From: Bacillus sp. 103mf
GTDB taxonomy: Bacteria > Bacillota > Bacilli > Bacillales > Bacillaceae_G
Direction of reading: 5' to 3'
Assembly: GCF_900116295.1 (NCBI RefSeq)
Contig: NZ_FPAF01000003.1
Location: 186,001-250,000, forward strand
Length of the DNA: 64,000 nt
The notes under the pieces were generated by a model. That model was not told the origin of the DNA, did no database searches, and saw nothing but the letters and a program-made list of their open reading frames with translations. This document shows positions 8,177 through 17,187 of the stretch, in pieces; within the stretch, counting starts at the first letter, position 1, and every line of letters begins with the position of its first letter. A program made the translations under genes and the position numbers.

Positions 8177-9243
8177 TCTTTCGCACCACCTTTTTCTTCT
8201 TTATTTCCTAGTAATAATTTAAAGCCACCACCAATTAAAAGGAGGGCAACGATAGATGTTTGGAAATAGCGATAATACAATTCGCTAATATGAATGTTAA
8301 ATATAGTAGCGAAATAATCGTTTAAAATAGGAAGGAGTGTTTGATCTAATAAATAGTAGCCTCCTAACCCGATAAGTCCGATGCCGAGCCATTTTTGATG
8401 ATTAATAAAATAATCAATAATGGGTGTGTCTTCTAAGTCTTCTTTTCCGTATTTTGCAGTTTGCTGTAATGTATCAAAAAAGCTATAAAACCAAATAATA
8501 GGTACTAAAAATAAGAAGGCTGATAATCTTAATAAGTCGAGCAAATAAATAGCAAGTAAAAAAGCTGCCATTAGCTGAAGACCGCGGCGCTGTAAGCCTA
8601 AGTACATATGGCCTGCTCCAGGGAACATAGCTAAAATAGAAGCAAATGTTTTGCTTTTCTTTCCTTGTTCTCGGTGCTCTTCAAATTCTTCGAAAATAGT
8701 ACGATCGACTATTATATCACCGCGTTCTTTTTTCTGTAGTTGTTGGACGACATCGAAGAAATTATAAATCCAAAGAACAGGTAAAGTAGCAAGAAAGATA
8801 AGAAAGCTTTCTTGATTTGTTAATAGTGTAACGAATATAATCATGCTACCTAGTCCTGTGCAAGCAACTAAAAATGTAAGCCCGCGCTGCATAAGTCCTA
8901 ATTGAAAATGCCCAAGTCCAGGTATGATGGATAAGAGAATGATATAAAATCGTTCACTTTCACGTGCTGATTCTTGCGTTTGGTCTTTCTCTTTTTTCCA
9001 TGATTGATTCACTATAGAAATAAGTAAGTCTAGCAGATTTATTCCCCATACAAGTGCTAATAAAAATACGATAAGGAAAATTATATCGCCATACCCAAAG
9101 TTAATAATAAACCCTACCGCAGCAGTGAATAGTAATAATGAACAACCACTATATATAATAAAACGCCCAATCCGCTGTAAATATAAATGTCCGAGCCCAG
9201 GAATTAGCCCTAAAACAAGCGCTAAAAAGGGATTTTTATTCAT
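8173..9243 (-). CDS. Polytopic membrane protein with three PGLGH repeats
   Basis: A 356-aa protein made of repeated units. Each unit starts with a hydrophobic segment and a P-G-x-G-H motif: LGLIPGLGHLYLQRIGR near residue 12, LSIIPGLGHFQLGLMQRG near 109, and LAMFPGAGHMYLGLQRRG near 207. Each is followed by paired helices and a Phe/Trp-rich FYNFFD- or WFYSFFD-like end. About ten helices in all. I know of no function for it. It overlaps the anti-sigma gene by 8 bp and the LiaF-like gene by 4 bp, so its level is tied to theirs. It may be a membrane sensor or effector of the ECF system. Confidence 0.7.
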   Translation of the reverse strand: MNKNPFLALVLGLIPGLGHLYLQRIGRFIIYSGCSLLLFTAAVGFIINFGYGDIIFLIVFLLALVWGINLLDLLISIVNQSWKKEKDQTQESARESERFYIILLSIIPGLGHFQLGLMQRGLTFLVACTGLGSMIIFVTLLTNQESFLIFLATLPVLWIYNFFDVVQQLQKKERGDIIVDRTIFEEFEEHREQGKKSKTFASILAMFPGAGHMYLGLQRRGLQLMAAFLLAIYLLDLLRLSAFLFLVPIIWFYSFFDTLQQTAKYGKEDLEDTPIIDYFINHQKWLGIGLIGLGGYYLLDQTLLPILNDYFATIFNIHISELYYRYFQTSIVALLLIGGGFKLLLGNKEEKGGAKE

Positions 9244-9688
9244 GTTTTGAACCTCCGTTCGTTTTTGATGTGTGTATAGTTTTGTTTAAGATTTGTTTTG
9301 AAATCGAAACCCCACTTTGTTTAGAAGATTGTTCAAAACTAGAGGTTACTGTGAAAATATAATGGAATAGACCGCTTGCCATAAAAATTAACGTAGCTGC
9401 AGTTGCAATTATGTAGTGAATGAGCGTACTTTTTATTTGTCTTGGTTGCTTCTTACTCATTTTTTCTTCAGCCTCTAAGGCTTCAAAGTTAATTTGCTCC
9501 ATAACTTCATTTGTAAATGAAGAATCATTTATCATTGGAAGGTTTTCATTTTGTTCATCAATAATTTCCATATAAAGTGCTAAACAATGATCACATTCAT
9601 AAAGATGTTGTTCCATAGATTCGCGTTCACTGTTTGATAGAAGGTCTAAAATATAATTGCACCAAACTTCTTTTGAAAAATGCATCAT
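9236..9688 (-). CDS. Anti-sigma factor with zinc-finger (zf-HC2) domain
   Basis: A 150-aa protein. The N-terminal cytoplasmic domain contains HLYECDHC, the H-x3-C-x2-C signature of ZAS-type anti-sigma factors, near residue 27. One membrane helix follows (about 90-110) with a short outer tail. It should hold the ECF sigma inactive at the membrane until a signal releases it. I prefer the ATG at 9688 over the TTG at 9709 because AAGGAGG lies between them. This ATG overlaps the sigma stop codon as ATGATG/TGA, a classic coupled sigma/anti-sigma junction. Confidence 0.85.
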   Translation of the reverse strand: MMHFSKEVWCNYILDLLSNSERESMEQHLYECDHCLALYMEIIDEQNENLPMINDSSFTNEVMEQINFEALEAEEKMSKKQPRQIKSTLIHYIIATAATLIFMASGLFHYIFTVTSSFEQSSKQSGVSISKQILNKTIHTSKTNGGSKHE

Positions 9689-10254
9689 AAAAAATCTTCC
9701 TCCTTCCAATGTTTTTTAATCCATTTTCTTGCTCTGTAAAGTTTCATTTCCACCGTTTTGACTTCAGCATTTTGTTGAGCAGCAATTTCTTGATAACTTT
9801 TTTCTTCTAAGTAATGTGCGAGAACAACATCACGATAATTCTTTGGAAGTTCTCTTAGTTTTTGAGCAATCAACAATTTTTGCTCTTTCGTCAATAACAA
9901 TGCCTCAATATTATGGGAGGATTTTATATCTTCCTGAGTTTTTTTGGATAAGGAGAGTTCTTCATTTTCCCTTGCTTTCTTTCTCTTATAATCAATGGCA
10001 TGATTTGTAGCAATCCGCGTAATCCACGTTTTGAATCCGCGGAATTGATAATTAGGTAGAAAAGCGTGAATCTTTACGAACACTTCTTGTGTGACATCTT
10101 GGGCATCTTCTTGATGCCTTAAAATAGCAAAAATAACTTGAAAAATATAATGGCGATATGTTTCTATAAGGATGCGAAAAGCATGTTCACTTCCTTGTTG
10201 TGCTTTTTCAATTAATTGTTTTTCCTCAATGGTTCTCTCCCTCCTTTTTGACAC
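9685..10254 (-). CDS. ECF-type RNA polymerase sigma factor
   Basis: A sigma-70 family ECF factor with region 2 (EHAFRILIETYRHYIFQVIFA, then DAQDVTQEVFVKI) and region 4 (LRELPKNYRDVVLAHYLEEK, then a YQEIAAQQ turn). It directs RNA polymerase to stress promoters and heads a four-gene operon with its anti-sigma. The start is unsettled. The open frame begins at GTG 10254, but no Shine-Dalgarno precedes it, while a strong AAAAAGGAGGGAG lies inside the frame eight bases before an ATT codon (about 10227). A TATAAT just before the GTG also argues for the later start. Confidence 0.88.
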   Translation of the reverse strand: MSKRRERTIEEKQLIEKAQQGSEHAFRILIETYRHYIFQVIFAILRHQEDAQDVTQEVFVKIHAFLPNYQFRGFKTWITRIATNHAIDYKRKKARENEELSLSKKTQEDIKSSHNIEALLLTKEQKLLIAQKLRELPKNYRDVVLAHYLEEKSYQEIAAQQNAEVKTVEMKLYRARKWIKKHWKEEDFL

Positions 10255-10450
10255 ATTCTATTATATAGACGTAAGAAATGAGAAGTCCCCCTACACATGA
10301 TGTAAAAAAAGAATAATATATTTTCAGAGAAGGGGCTATATCAAAAAAAGTGTGAAAAAATGGTATAGAGAAGTATATAATGAGCAATAGGGAAATGTTA
10401 CATAGAGAAAGGATGTGAATGTTAGTAGGAGAATTTCCATACTAGCAAAC

Positions 10451-11089
10451 ATGAAAATAAAAATATTAATAGCTGATGATAACTCTTTTATTAGAGAAGG
10501 CATGAAGATTATTTTAAGTACATATGAAGAATTTGAAGTGTTAGAAACGGTAAATGATGGACAAGAAGCTTTAGCATATTGTAAAAAACATGAAGTGGAT
10601 ATTGCGCTTTTAGATGTTCGGATGCCAAATATGAACGGTGTGGAAGCAACGAAATTAATTTGTGAACAAACAAAAACAAAGCCGCTTATTTTAACGACAT
10701 TTGATGATGACGAATACATTTTAGATGCAGTGAAAAATGGAGCGAAAGGTTATTTACTGAAAAATAATGACCCAGAGCGTATTCGTGATGCGATAAAAGG
10801 AGTATATAACGGGCAAACTGTTATGCAAGACGTAGTGCTTGATAAAATTAAGTCTAACTTGCTGGAAAACAAAGAAGAGGAGTCAAAAATAGATAAGACT
10901 CTTTTCACAGAGAGGGAACTTAGTATTATTGCATTAATTGCAAAGGGTTTCTCTAATAAAGAAATTTCAAAGCAGCTCTTCATATCAGAAGGAACAATTG
11001 CAAATTATATTACGTCTATTCTAGGGAAAACGGGCCTTGAGCATCGTACGCAAATCGCGATTTACTATTTAACAGGGAAAGTAGACTAA
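10451..11089 (+). CDS. NarL/FixJ-family response regulator (LnrK-like)
   Basis: A DNA-binding response regulator of 212 aa. The receiver domain starts MKIKILIADDNSF with the acidic pair DD and the phosphoacceptor in ALLDVRMPNMNG. The C-terminal LuxR-type helix-turn-helix reads LIAKGFSNKEISKQLFISEGTIANYI. A longer frame starts at GTG 10415, but the receiver fold begins at ATG 10451. A short ORF (ATG 10419 to TAG 10445) with its own AAAGG lies just before it and may couple translation. The kinase gene follows 4 bp later. With the downstream ABC genes this matches B. subtilis LnrJK-LMN, which confers resistance to polyene-like linearmycins. Confidence 0.88.
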   Translation: MKIKILIADDNSFIREGMKIILSTYEEFEVLETVNDGQEALAYCKKHEVDIALLDVRMPNMNGVEATKLICEQTKTKPLILTTFDDDEYILDAVKNGAKGYLLKNNDPERIRDAIKGVYNGQTVMQDVVLDKIKSNLLENKEEESKIDKTLFTERELSIIALIAKGFSNKEISKQLFISEGTIANYITSILGKTGLEHRTQIAIYYLTGKVD

Positions 11090-11093
11090 TTAT

Positions 11094-12197
11094 ATGGAAT
11101 TTTGGTTAATCATGAGTAAATTAATTGTCTTCCTATATATTGTGTTCAGTTATATTTACTCAAGTGCTACAAACTTACCGTGGGTTATATTTGCTTTGCT
11201 TTCATATCTTTGTGTGAACGTGACAATTTCTATTTTAAAACAAGATGCTTATAAAAAAATATTAATCGGAATTTCAACTGGCATTACAATTTTGTTTACA
11301 GGACAGATTCATCCGTTATTCATTTTGTTTTTACCACTGAACTTATATGAACTAGTATCTTATTACGTGAAAGAGAAATGGCAGCCTTTTTTAATTATGA
11401 TTCTTCCTATTGTTTTTGCTGATGAAAGTGTCCGAATGACATATGGATTAATTGCTACATTTTGTTTTCTTATTTTCACAATGGCGTCTCTTTATACAGC
11501 GCGTTTATTAAAGTTTGAAATGCAAAATGATAGGATGCGAAAGGATATGCAACGACTCACAAAGAGCTTAAACGAAAATAAAGAATACATAAGACAATCT
11601 GAATACACATTTAAATTAGAAGAGAGAAATCGATTATCACAAGAAATTCATGATAAAATTGGCCATTCCATGACAGGTGCGCTTATTCAAATGGAAGCAG
11701 CAAAGAGGTTAATGGAAATAGATAGGGACAAAGCTGCGGAGTTATTACAAAATGCGATTCATATTTCTAAAGATGGTATTGAAAGTATTAGGATTACCCT
11801 TAAAAATATGAAACCACCAACTGAGCAAATGGGGATTCATCGTATGAAATTATTCATAGATGAATTTGCGAGCAAGCATAATATAAAAATTCCATTTGTA
11901 TATAAAGGAAATTTGGATACAATTTCTCCTATCCAGTGGAAAATTATCGGTGAAAATGTTACAGAGGCATTAACGAATGCGATGAAATATGCGGATGCGA
12001 CGGTTATTTCAATCGATATTCATGTGCTTAACAAGATGGTTAAGGTGCAGGTGAAGGATAATGGGAAGGGTGGAGTTCTTGTTAAAAAAGGCCTTGGTAT
12101 TATTGGGATGGAGGAGAGAACCGCGTCCGTTAATGGCAAGATTATTGTAGATGGAACCGATGGTTTTTCTGTAACAATGCTACTGCCGATACAATAA
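11094..12197 (+). CDS. Sensor histidine kinase, HisKA_3 type (LnrJ-like)
   Basis: A 367-aa kinase. The first 140 residues hold about five membrane helices with little outside the membrane, as in intramembrane-sensing kinases. A coiled coil leads into the H-box EERNRLSQEIHDKIGHS (phospho-His near residue 185) and a HATPase domain with NVTEALTNAMKYA and a GLGIIGMEERTASVNG glycine box. It should phosphorylate the regulator encoded 4 bp upstream. The TAA stop lies inside the first bases of a bcr1-like repeat, which was inserted at the stop codon without changing the protein. Confidence 0.88.
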   Translation: MEFWLIMSKLIVFLYIVFSYIYSSATNLPWVIFALLSYLCVNVTISILKQDAYKKILIGISTGITILFTGQIHPLFILFLPLNLYELVSYYVKEKWQPFLIMILPIVFADESVRMTYGLIATFCFLIFTMASLYTARLLKFEMQNDRMRKDMQRLTKSLNENKEYIRQSEYTFKLEERNRLSQEIHDKIGHSMTGALIQMEAAKRLMEIDRDKAAELLQNAIHISKDGIESIRITLKNMKPPTEQMGIHRMKLFIDEFASKHNIKIPFVYKGNLDTISPIQWKIIGENVTEALTNAMKYADATVISIDIHVLNKMVKVQVKDNGKGGVLVKKGLGIIGMEERTASVNGKIIVDGTDGFSVTMLLPIQ

Positions 12198-12326
12198 AGT
12201 GAAACTTCCATCAGTGGGGAGTTTTTTCATCTCCCACTGATGGAAAGCCCGCCCAATCGGGCTTTTACGGGTAGTTATCCCCCACCAATATTGAGGGGAG
12301 CCTACTGCCCGTTAATGCGGGATAAA
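12194..12326 (-). repeat. bcr1-like repeat, copy A (internally shortened)
   Basis: The element runs from ATAAAGTGAAACTTCCATCA to GCGGGATAAA, the reverse complement of the other full copies, and is bounded by ATAAA (TTTAT) on both sides. It keeps the first hairpin (CCATCAGTGGGGAG against CTCCCACTGATGG) and the AAGCCCG/CGGGCTT hairpin, but the CCCCCACCT arm is damaged. It is 133 bp against about 157 bp for intact copies. It may act as the transcript end for the kinase gene. Confidence 0.85.
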
Positions 12327-12382
12327 GAATAAGTGAGATGAATGATCTCATATGAAAAAAGTGAATATTCTCATGTGAAAAG

Positions 12383-12418
12383 AATGAACTTCTGCACTGA
12401 GCAGGTTCATTTTTTTTG
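12383..12418 (+). terminator. Intrinsic terminator before the ABC operon
   Basis: ATGAAC and GTTCAT arms with further partial pairing, followed by eight T. It separates the two-component genes from the ABC genes. Confidence 0.7.
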
Positions 12419-12455
12419 CTTATAATAACAACATAGAAACGAAAACAGGGGTGAA

Positions 12456-13394
12456 ATGATGAACGCATTAGAAATAAAAAACTTAACGAAAAAATTTGGG
12501 GATTTCATCGCAGTAGATAATATGTCTTTAGCTATTAAACAAGGAGAAATATTTGGTTTTTTAGGTTCAAATGGTGCTGGTAAAAGTACAACAATTAATA
12601 TGATTGCTGGATTGTTACGAAGTAACGAAGGTGAGATTTGTATACTAGGAAAAAATATAAAGAAGCATAACCGTTTTACAAAAATGAACATCGGTATTGT
12701 CCCGCAAGATTTAGCAATTTACGAGGAATTAACAGCCTATGAAAATGTAAAGTTTTTTGCAGGATTATATGGCTTACGAGGAGCGGAATTAAAAGCGAGA
12801 GTAGAAGAAGCCCTTCAATTTGTAGGGCTTAGTGATAAACATAAAAGCTATCCAAAGAACTTTTCCGGTGGAATGAAACGAAGACTTAACATTGCTTGCG
12901 CTATTGCGCATCGTCCGAAGTTAATTATTATGGATGAACCGACAGTAGGGATTGATCCGCAGTCAAGGAACTACATTCTCCAGTCTGTTCGAAAGTTAAA
13001 TGAAATGGGGAGCACAATCATTTATACAAGTCACTATATGGAAGAAGTGGAGGAAATCTGTACAAAAATTGCGATTGTTGATCACGGAAAGATTATTGCA
13101 GAAGGAACGAAAGAACAGTTAAAGGCGATCATTACTGATACGAAAGATATTTGGATTGAAGTAAAATCGCTTGAAAATATGAATGTGAACCAACTTAAAG
13201 AAATTAGCGGGGTTAAGGCTGTTCAAATAGAAGAGAACGTAATTAAAGTGAATTCCGATACAGGAGTGAACAATTTAAATAAAATCATTCAATATTTTAT
13301 TAGTCATGATATAGAAATACGATCATTAGAAGAACAGGCACCAAACTTAGAAACAGTGTTTCTGACGTTGACGGGAAGAAAATTACGAGACTAA
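12456..13394 (+). CDS. ABC transporter ATP-binding protein (LnrL-like)
   Basis: A 312-aa ABC ATPase of the drug-exporter (DrrA/NatA) class. The Walker A motif is [11 protein letters not shown] near residue 38, the signature is [12 protein letters not shown] near 137, and Walker B is [13 protein letters not shown] near 157. The C-terminal 90 residues form the extension common in these exporters. It should power the two ABC-2 permeases encoded just downstream. The start has AGGGGTGAA ahead of two adjacent ATG codons (12456 and 12459). The likely substrate is an antimicrobial or lipid-like compound sensed by the upstream kinase. Confidence 0.9.
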   Translation: MMNALEIKNLTKKFGDFIAVDNMSLAIKQGEIFGFLGSNGAGKSTTINMIAGLLRSNEGEICILGKNIKKHNRFTKMNIGIVPQDLAIYEELTAYENVKFFAGLYGLRGAELKARVEEALQFVGLSDKHKSYPKNFSGGMKRRLNIACAIAHRPKLIIMDEPTVGIDPQSRNYILQSVRKLNEMGSTIIYTSHYMEEVEEICTKIAIVDHGKIIAEGTKEQLKAIITDTKDIWIEVKSLENMNVNQLKEISGVKAVQIEENVIKVNSDTGVNNLNKIIQYFISHDIEIRSLEEQAPNLETVFLTLTGRKLRD

Positions 13395-13431
13395 CAAGAT
13401 TAATAGTAAATAGAAAAAGGAGGTTCATCGT

Positions 13432-14541
13432 TTGAATATCTTCAATATTGCTATCACACAAATTAAAAGGGATTTTCGAGATATAAGAACATTAGTTTTT
13501 ATGTTAGCATTCCCAGTTGTGCTTATGCTAATCTTGGGAACAGCTTTAACAAATGCATTTAATAGTGACAGTCTTTCTATTAAAAATATACAGGTATTAT
13601 ATAAAGATGAAGCGGATAGTAAGTTTTCACAATCATTTGAAGCATTTATAAAAGAAACAAGTAAATCGGGAATTCACTTTAAAAAAGTTTCAACCGATGT
13701 AGATGGAAAGGAAGAAGTGAAACAAAATAAATATGCTGGCTATGTAGAAATGAATCAAGATGGTGTGAAGTTATATGAGAGTGATCGAAATAGTATTGAA
13801 GGAAGTATTGTTGAGGGGATGCTTACTACATTTGTCGATAAGTACAACGTAGTAGTAGAAGTTGCGAAAGTAGATCCTGAGAAAGTTAGTACAGTTATTT
13901 CAAGTGGAAATCATGATGATTATATAAAAGAGACATCTTTACAAGCTGCTAAAAAACCAAGTTCTATGGATTATTATGCGGTTGTGATGACGACAATGAT
14001 TGCCTTGTACGGAGCGATGGGAGCAAGTCATCTCATTCGCGGAGAGCGATTACGAAGAACGGGAGATCGTTTAATTGCTGCGCCGGTTAGCAAAGCGGAG
14101 ATTTTCTTAGGAAAAATATTTGGTAGTCTTGTAACAAACGGACTTTGTTTACTTCTTGTTATTTTCTTTAGTAAGTTTGTCTATAAGGCAAATTGGGGCG
14201 ATCATCTTGGGGTAGTTTTTCTGATTTTACTGACAGAAGTATTGCTTGCGATTAGCTTTGGATTAGGGATAGGCTATATTACGAAAACAGGTGAGACAGC
14301 TAAAGCAATGATTATGGTCGTTGTACAATTAGCTTCTATTTTTGGAGGGGCATATTTTGTAGTCGAAGAAAATGTGCTGACAAATATGTCGCCATTAACA
14401 TGGGCAAATACAGCGATTATGAAAATTATTTATGCGAATAATTTAGGAGCAGCATTTCCGGTAATTTCTTTAAACCTTGGAATTTCAGCATTGTTTTTAT
14501 TGCTTGCGATTATCGCATTACGTAGACGGGAGGGGCTATAA
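13432..14541 (+). CDS. ABC-2 type permease (LnrM-like)
   Basis: A 369-aa membrane subunit of the ABC-2 exporter family. One helix at about residues 20-40 is followed by an outer domain of some 140 residues, then five helices from about 180 on, the standard layout. Translation starts at TTG 13432, seven bases after AAAAAGGAGG. The stop is 1 bp before the ATG of the second permease, so the pair is tightly coupled and probably forms a heterodimer in the membrane. Confidence 0.88.
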   Translation: MNIFNIAITQIKRDFRDIRTLVFMLAFPVVLMLILGTALTNAFNSDSLSIKNIQVLYKDEADSKFSQSFEAFIKETSKSGIHFKKVSTDVDGKEEVKQNKYAGYVEMNQDGVKLYESDRNSIEGSIVEGMLTTFVDKYNVVVEVAKVDPEKVSTVISSGNHDDYIKETSLQAAKKPSSMDYYAVVMTTMIALYGAMGASHLIRGERLRRTGDRLIAAPVSKAEIFLGKIFGSLVTNGLCLLLVIFFSKFVYKANWGDHLGVVFLILLTEVLLAISFGLGIGYITKTGETAKAMIMVVVQLASIFGGAYFVVEENVLTNMSPLTWANTAIMKIIYANNLGAAFPVISLNLGISALFLLLAIIALRRREGL

Positions 14542-14542
14542 T

Positions 14543-15688
14543 ATGAAAGATATTTTATGGCTCATACAAAAAACATTATCTGTACTTTTGAAAAATAAAA
14601 AAGGGTTACTTTTTATTATTGGATTGCCAATAGCAGGAGCATTAATTTCATTTCTGATGTATGGAAATACAGGGCAGGGGACATTACGCATTGGAGTTGT
14701 AAATAATGAGAATCATTATTTAGCAAGTGATACTGTGAAATTTATAGAAGGATTAGACCATGTAAAAGTAAGCAAAATTAAATCATCAGAAATAGAAGAG
14801 AACCTTGCCTCGAAAAAACTTGATGCAGTCATTACGTTAGATTCAGGTTTTTCGCAAAGTACTCGAGATGGCAAGCCGAGTCACATTGAAATCTCCTCCA
14901 TTAAAGGTGTACAAATCACAGGTTTTATAAAATCTTATTTGTATAATTATATTGATAATATAACGGCAATAAGTAAAGTAGCTCAAGATGATCAAAGCAA
15001 GTTTGACAAGATGTATGCAAGCTATCAAAAAAATTCGTTCAAGTTAACAGCTCATACACTTAAGGATACTTCGAAAAATAAAGATATGACGAATCAAACA
15101 GTTGGTTATCTCATAATGTTTATGCTATTTTCAGCGGTGAACTTTTCAGAAGTAATTTTGAAAGAAAAAGAGAATAGAACGTATTTCAGATTATTATCAA
15201 CACCGATAGATGGAAGGAAATATATATTATCTAATGTTGCTGTTAATATGCTTATTTTAATCGTACAAATTGTTGTAACAGTATTATGTATGACGAATGT
15301 ATTTCATATTGATACCAATATGCCTTTGCTTGTTATGATTGGAGTATTGATGATATTTGGCTTAATCGCAATAGGTTTATCGTTAGCAATTGTATCTTTT
15401 GCGAAAAATTCACCTTCTGCAAACGCAATGCAAAACATCATTATTACACCTACATGTTTGCTTGCGGGATGCTTCTTTCCATTTGAAATTATGCCAACAT
15501 CGGTCCAAAAAATAGCTGAATTTCTTCCGCAGCGTTGGTTATTAGATACAATCACGAAATTACAGCAAGGAACGCAGTTCGCAGATTTATATTTAAACAT
15601 TTTAATCTTATTCGCCTTTGCAATTTCCTTCTTCTTAATTGCTATTTATAAATTTGGCCGTAATAACGATGCTAGGAATTTTATTTAA
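14543..15688 (+). CDS. ABC-2 type permease (LnrN-like)
   Basis: A 381-aa ABC-2 permease, paired with the gene before it. It has one N-terminal helix (about 20-40), an outer domain, and a cluster of helices from about residue 180, ending in a short basic tail. I chose ATG 14543, with GGGAGGGG eight bases before it, over an upstream frame that overlaps the preceding gene. A strong terminator follows, closing the operon. Confidence 0.88.
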   Translation: MKDILWLIQKTLSVLLKNKKGLLFIIGLPIAGALISFLMYGNTGQGTLRIGVVNNENHYLASDTVKFIEGLDHVKVSKIKSSEIEENLASKKLDAVITLDSGFSQSTRDGKPSHIEISSIKGVQITGFIKSYLYNYIDNITAISKVAQDDQSKFDKMYASYQKNSFKLTAHTLKDTSKNKDMTNQTVGYLIMFMLFSAVNFSEVILKEKENRTYFRLLSTPIDGRKYILSNVAVNMLILIVQIVVTVLCMTNVFHIDTNMPLLVMIGVLMIFGLIAIGLSLAIVSFAKNSPSANAMQNIIITPTCLLAGCFFPFEIMPTSVQKIAEFLPQRWLLDTITKLQQGTQFADLYLNILILFAFAISFFLIAIYKFGRNNDARNFI

Positions 15689-15696
15689 TAAAGATG

Positions 15697-15730
15697 CAAA
15701 AAGGGTACAGCTGAATGCTGTATCCTTTTT
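15697..15730 (+). terminator. Terminator of the Lnr-like ABC operon
   Basis: AAAAGGGTACAGC and GCTGTATCCTTTTT pair around TGAAT. Confidence 0.88.
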
Positions 15731-15743
15731 GTGCATGGGCGAA

Positions 15744-15862
15744 TTAAAGTATCTTTTGTAATATTGATATGCTTTTATATAAAACCTCATTATGAGTTCC
15801 TTGTACAATATATTTGTCTCCGTCTAAAAGAAAAACAATATTTGAAGCATTTAACGAGCATT
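15744..15862 (-). pseudogene. 3' remnant of an ABC-exporter ATPase gene
   Basis: The minus strand reads SLNASNIVFLLDGDKYIVQG, then THNEVLYKS, to a TAA at 15746-15744. This is the typical end of an ABC-exporter nucleotide-binding domain (the H-loop-distal V-L-D-x-G-x-I-V-x-x-G-T-H stretch). Nothing upstream on the minus strand continues it; the cardiolipin-synthase-like gene starts 65 bp away on the other strand. It is therefore an eroded gene end. Confidence 0.6.
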
Positions 15863-15926
15863 AAAAGCAACTTCTGTTGAAATACTATGTAGAGACAATT
15901 ATTTTGTACGGAAGGAAAACGAAACG

Positions 15927-17135
15927 GTGAAAAAAATACTTCGGATTATTTCTATTATCATTGCTATATTAGTTCTTCTGCTTGTTTGGATGCATGTTGA
16001 TGTTACACTGGGCAGAAAAATAGAAGCGAACAAAAATCAAACGAAAGAATATGGACCTCACTATAGTGATTTTCAATTATATGCTGATGGGCAACCTTTG
16101 TATCAGCAGCTATTTTCTGATATAAAAGAGGCGAAACATTCAATTTTCACCTATTTCTTTATCATTTCAGATGATAAAAGCGGCCATACTTTTTTGAAGT
16201 TGTTGCAAGAAAAGGCAAAAGAAGGAGTACAAGTATACTTGTCAATCGATTTGATTAATGATTTGTCTTTCGAAAGAAAATTTAAAAATGAATTACAAGC
16301 AAGCGGTGTTCATTTTACATATAGTAGAAAACCTGAATTTCCATTCTTTTTTTATTCGCTACATCATCGGAATCACCGCCGAATCACGACAATTGATGGG
16401 AAAATAGGGTACAGTGGTGGTTTTAACATAGGAGATGAGTATTTAGGAAAAGAAAAGAAATTTGGATACTGGCGAGATTATCATATACGAATAACGGGAG
16501 AAGGGGTGAGAGATTTAGAAGAACAGTTTGCAATAGACTGGAAACGAGATGCTTCTGAAGTAATAACAAGTACTTCTAAACAGAGTGTCCCAGGGAAAAC
16601 GTTACATACAATGTCTAGTTATAATGGTCATGATGTAATCCAAAAGTATATTGAATTAATAAAGCAGGCAAAACAATCTATTGTTATTGCCACCCCGTAT
16701 TTTATACCAAAAGATGAAAAACTTATGAATGCTTTAATTCAAGCAAGGCAGCGTGGTGTTTCCATTAAAATACTATGGTCTTTCAAGCCGGATGTTCCTT
16801 TTATAAAAGAGGCTGCATATCCTTATATTCGGCAAGCTATCGAGAATGGTATTTCTGTATATGGATATAAAAAGGGGATGTTTCATGGAAAAGCTATGGT
16901 ATTTGATAATGAAACAATCGTTATAGGGACAACAAATTTTACTTCACGTAGCTTTCATATCAATGATGAGATGGATTTCTATATAAAGGATGGTCCGATT
17001 CTGCAACAAATCAATCAGGCATTAGCGCAAGATATTCAAGATTCAAAAGAAATGACGATATCATTTTTAAACAATTTATCCTTTTTAGATAAGTGTAAAG
17101 AAAAGATAGTAGGGATATTTAATTATTATTTATAG
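15927..17135 (+). CDS. Phospholipase D/cardiolipin synthase-like protein
   Basis: A 402-aa membrane-anchored protein with one N-terminal helix (about residues 4-24) and two phospholipase D motifs. The second (FHGKAMVFDNETIVIGTTNF, near residue 320) is canonical H-x-K-x4-D. The first (NHRRITTIDGKIGYSGGFN, near 150) has Arg where Lys is usual. Both halves keep the following G-G/G-T-x-N part. Related minor cardiolipin synthases join two phosphatidylglycerol molecules. The Lys-to-Arg change is seen in some relatives as I recall, so activity remains possible. The start is GTG 15927 with GGAAGGAAA ahead of it. Confidence 0.82.
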   Translation: MKKILRIISIIIAILVLLLVWMHVDVTLGRKIEANKNQTKEYGPHYSDFQLYADGQPLYQQLFSDIKEAKHSIFTYFFIISDDKSGHTFLKLLQEKAKEGVQVYLSIDLINDLSFERKFKNELQASGVHFTYSRKPEFPFFFYSLHHRNHRRITTIDGKIGYSGGFNIGDEYLGKEKKFGYWRDYHIRITGEGVRDLEEQFAIDWKRDASEVITSTSKQSVPGKTLHTMSSYNGHDVIQKYIELIKQAKQSIVIATPYFIPKDEKLMNALIQARQRGVSIKILWSFKPDVPFIKEAAYPYIRQAIENGISVYGYKKGMFHGKAMVFDNETIVIGTTNFTSRSFHINDEMDFYIKDGPILQQINQALAQDIQDSKEMTISFLNNLSFLDKCKEKIVGIFNYYL

Positions 17136-17156
17136 GCGCAAAAATATGAATGAGGG

Positions 17157-17184
17157 AAAATGCGGCGTGATGATGCATTTTTTC
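17157..17184 (+). terminator. Terminator after the cardiolipin-synthase-like gene
   Basis: AAAATGC and GCATTTTTT arms around a GGCGTGATGAT loop. Confidence 0.65.
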
Positions 17185-17187
17185 TTA

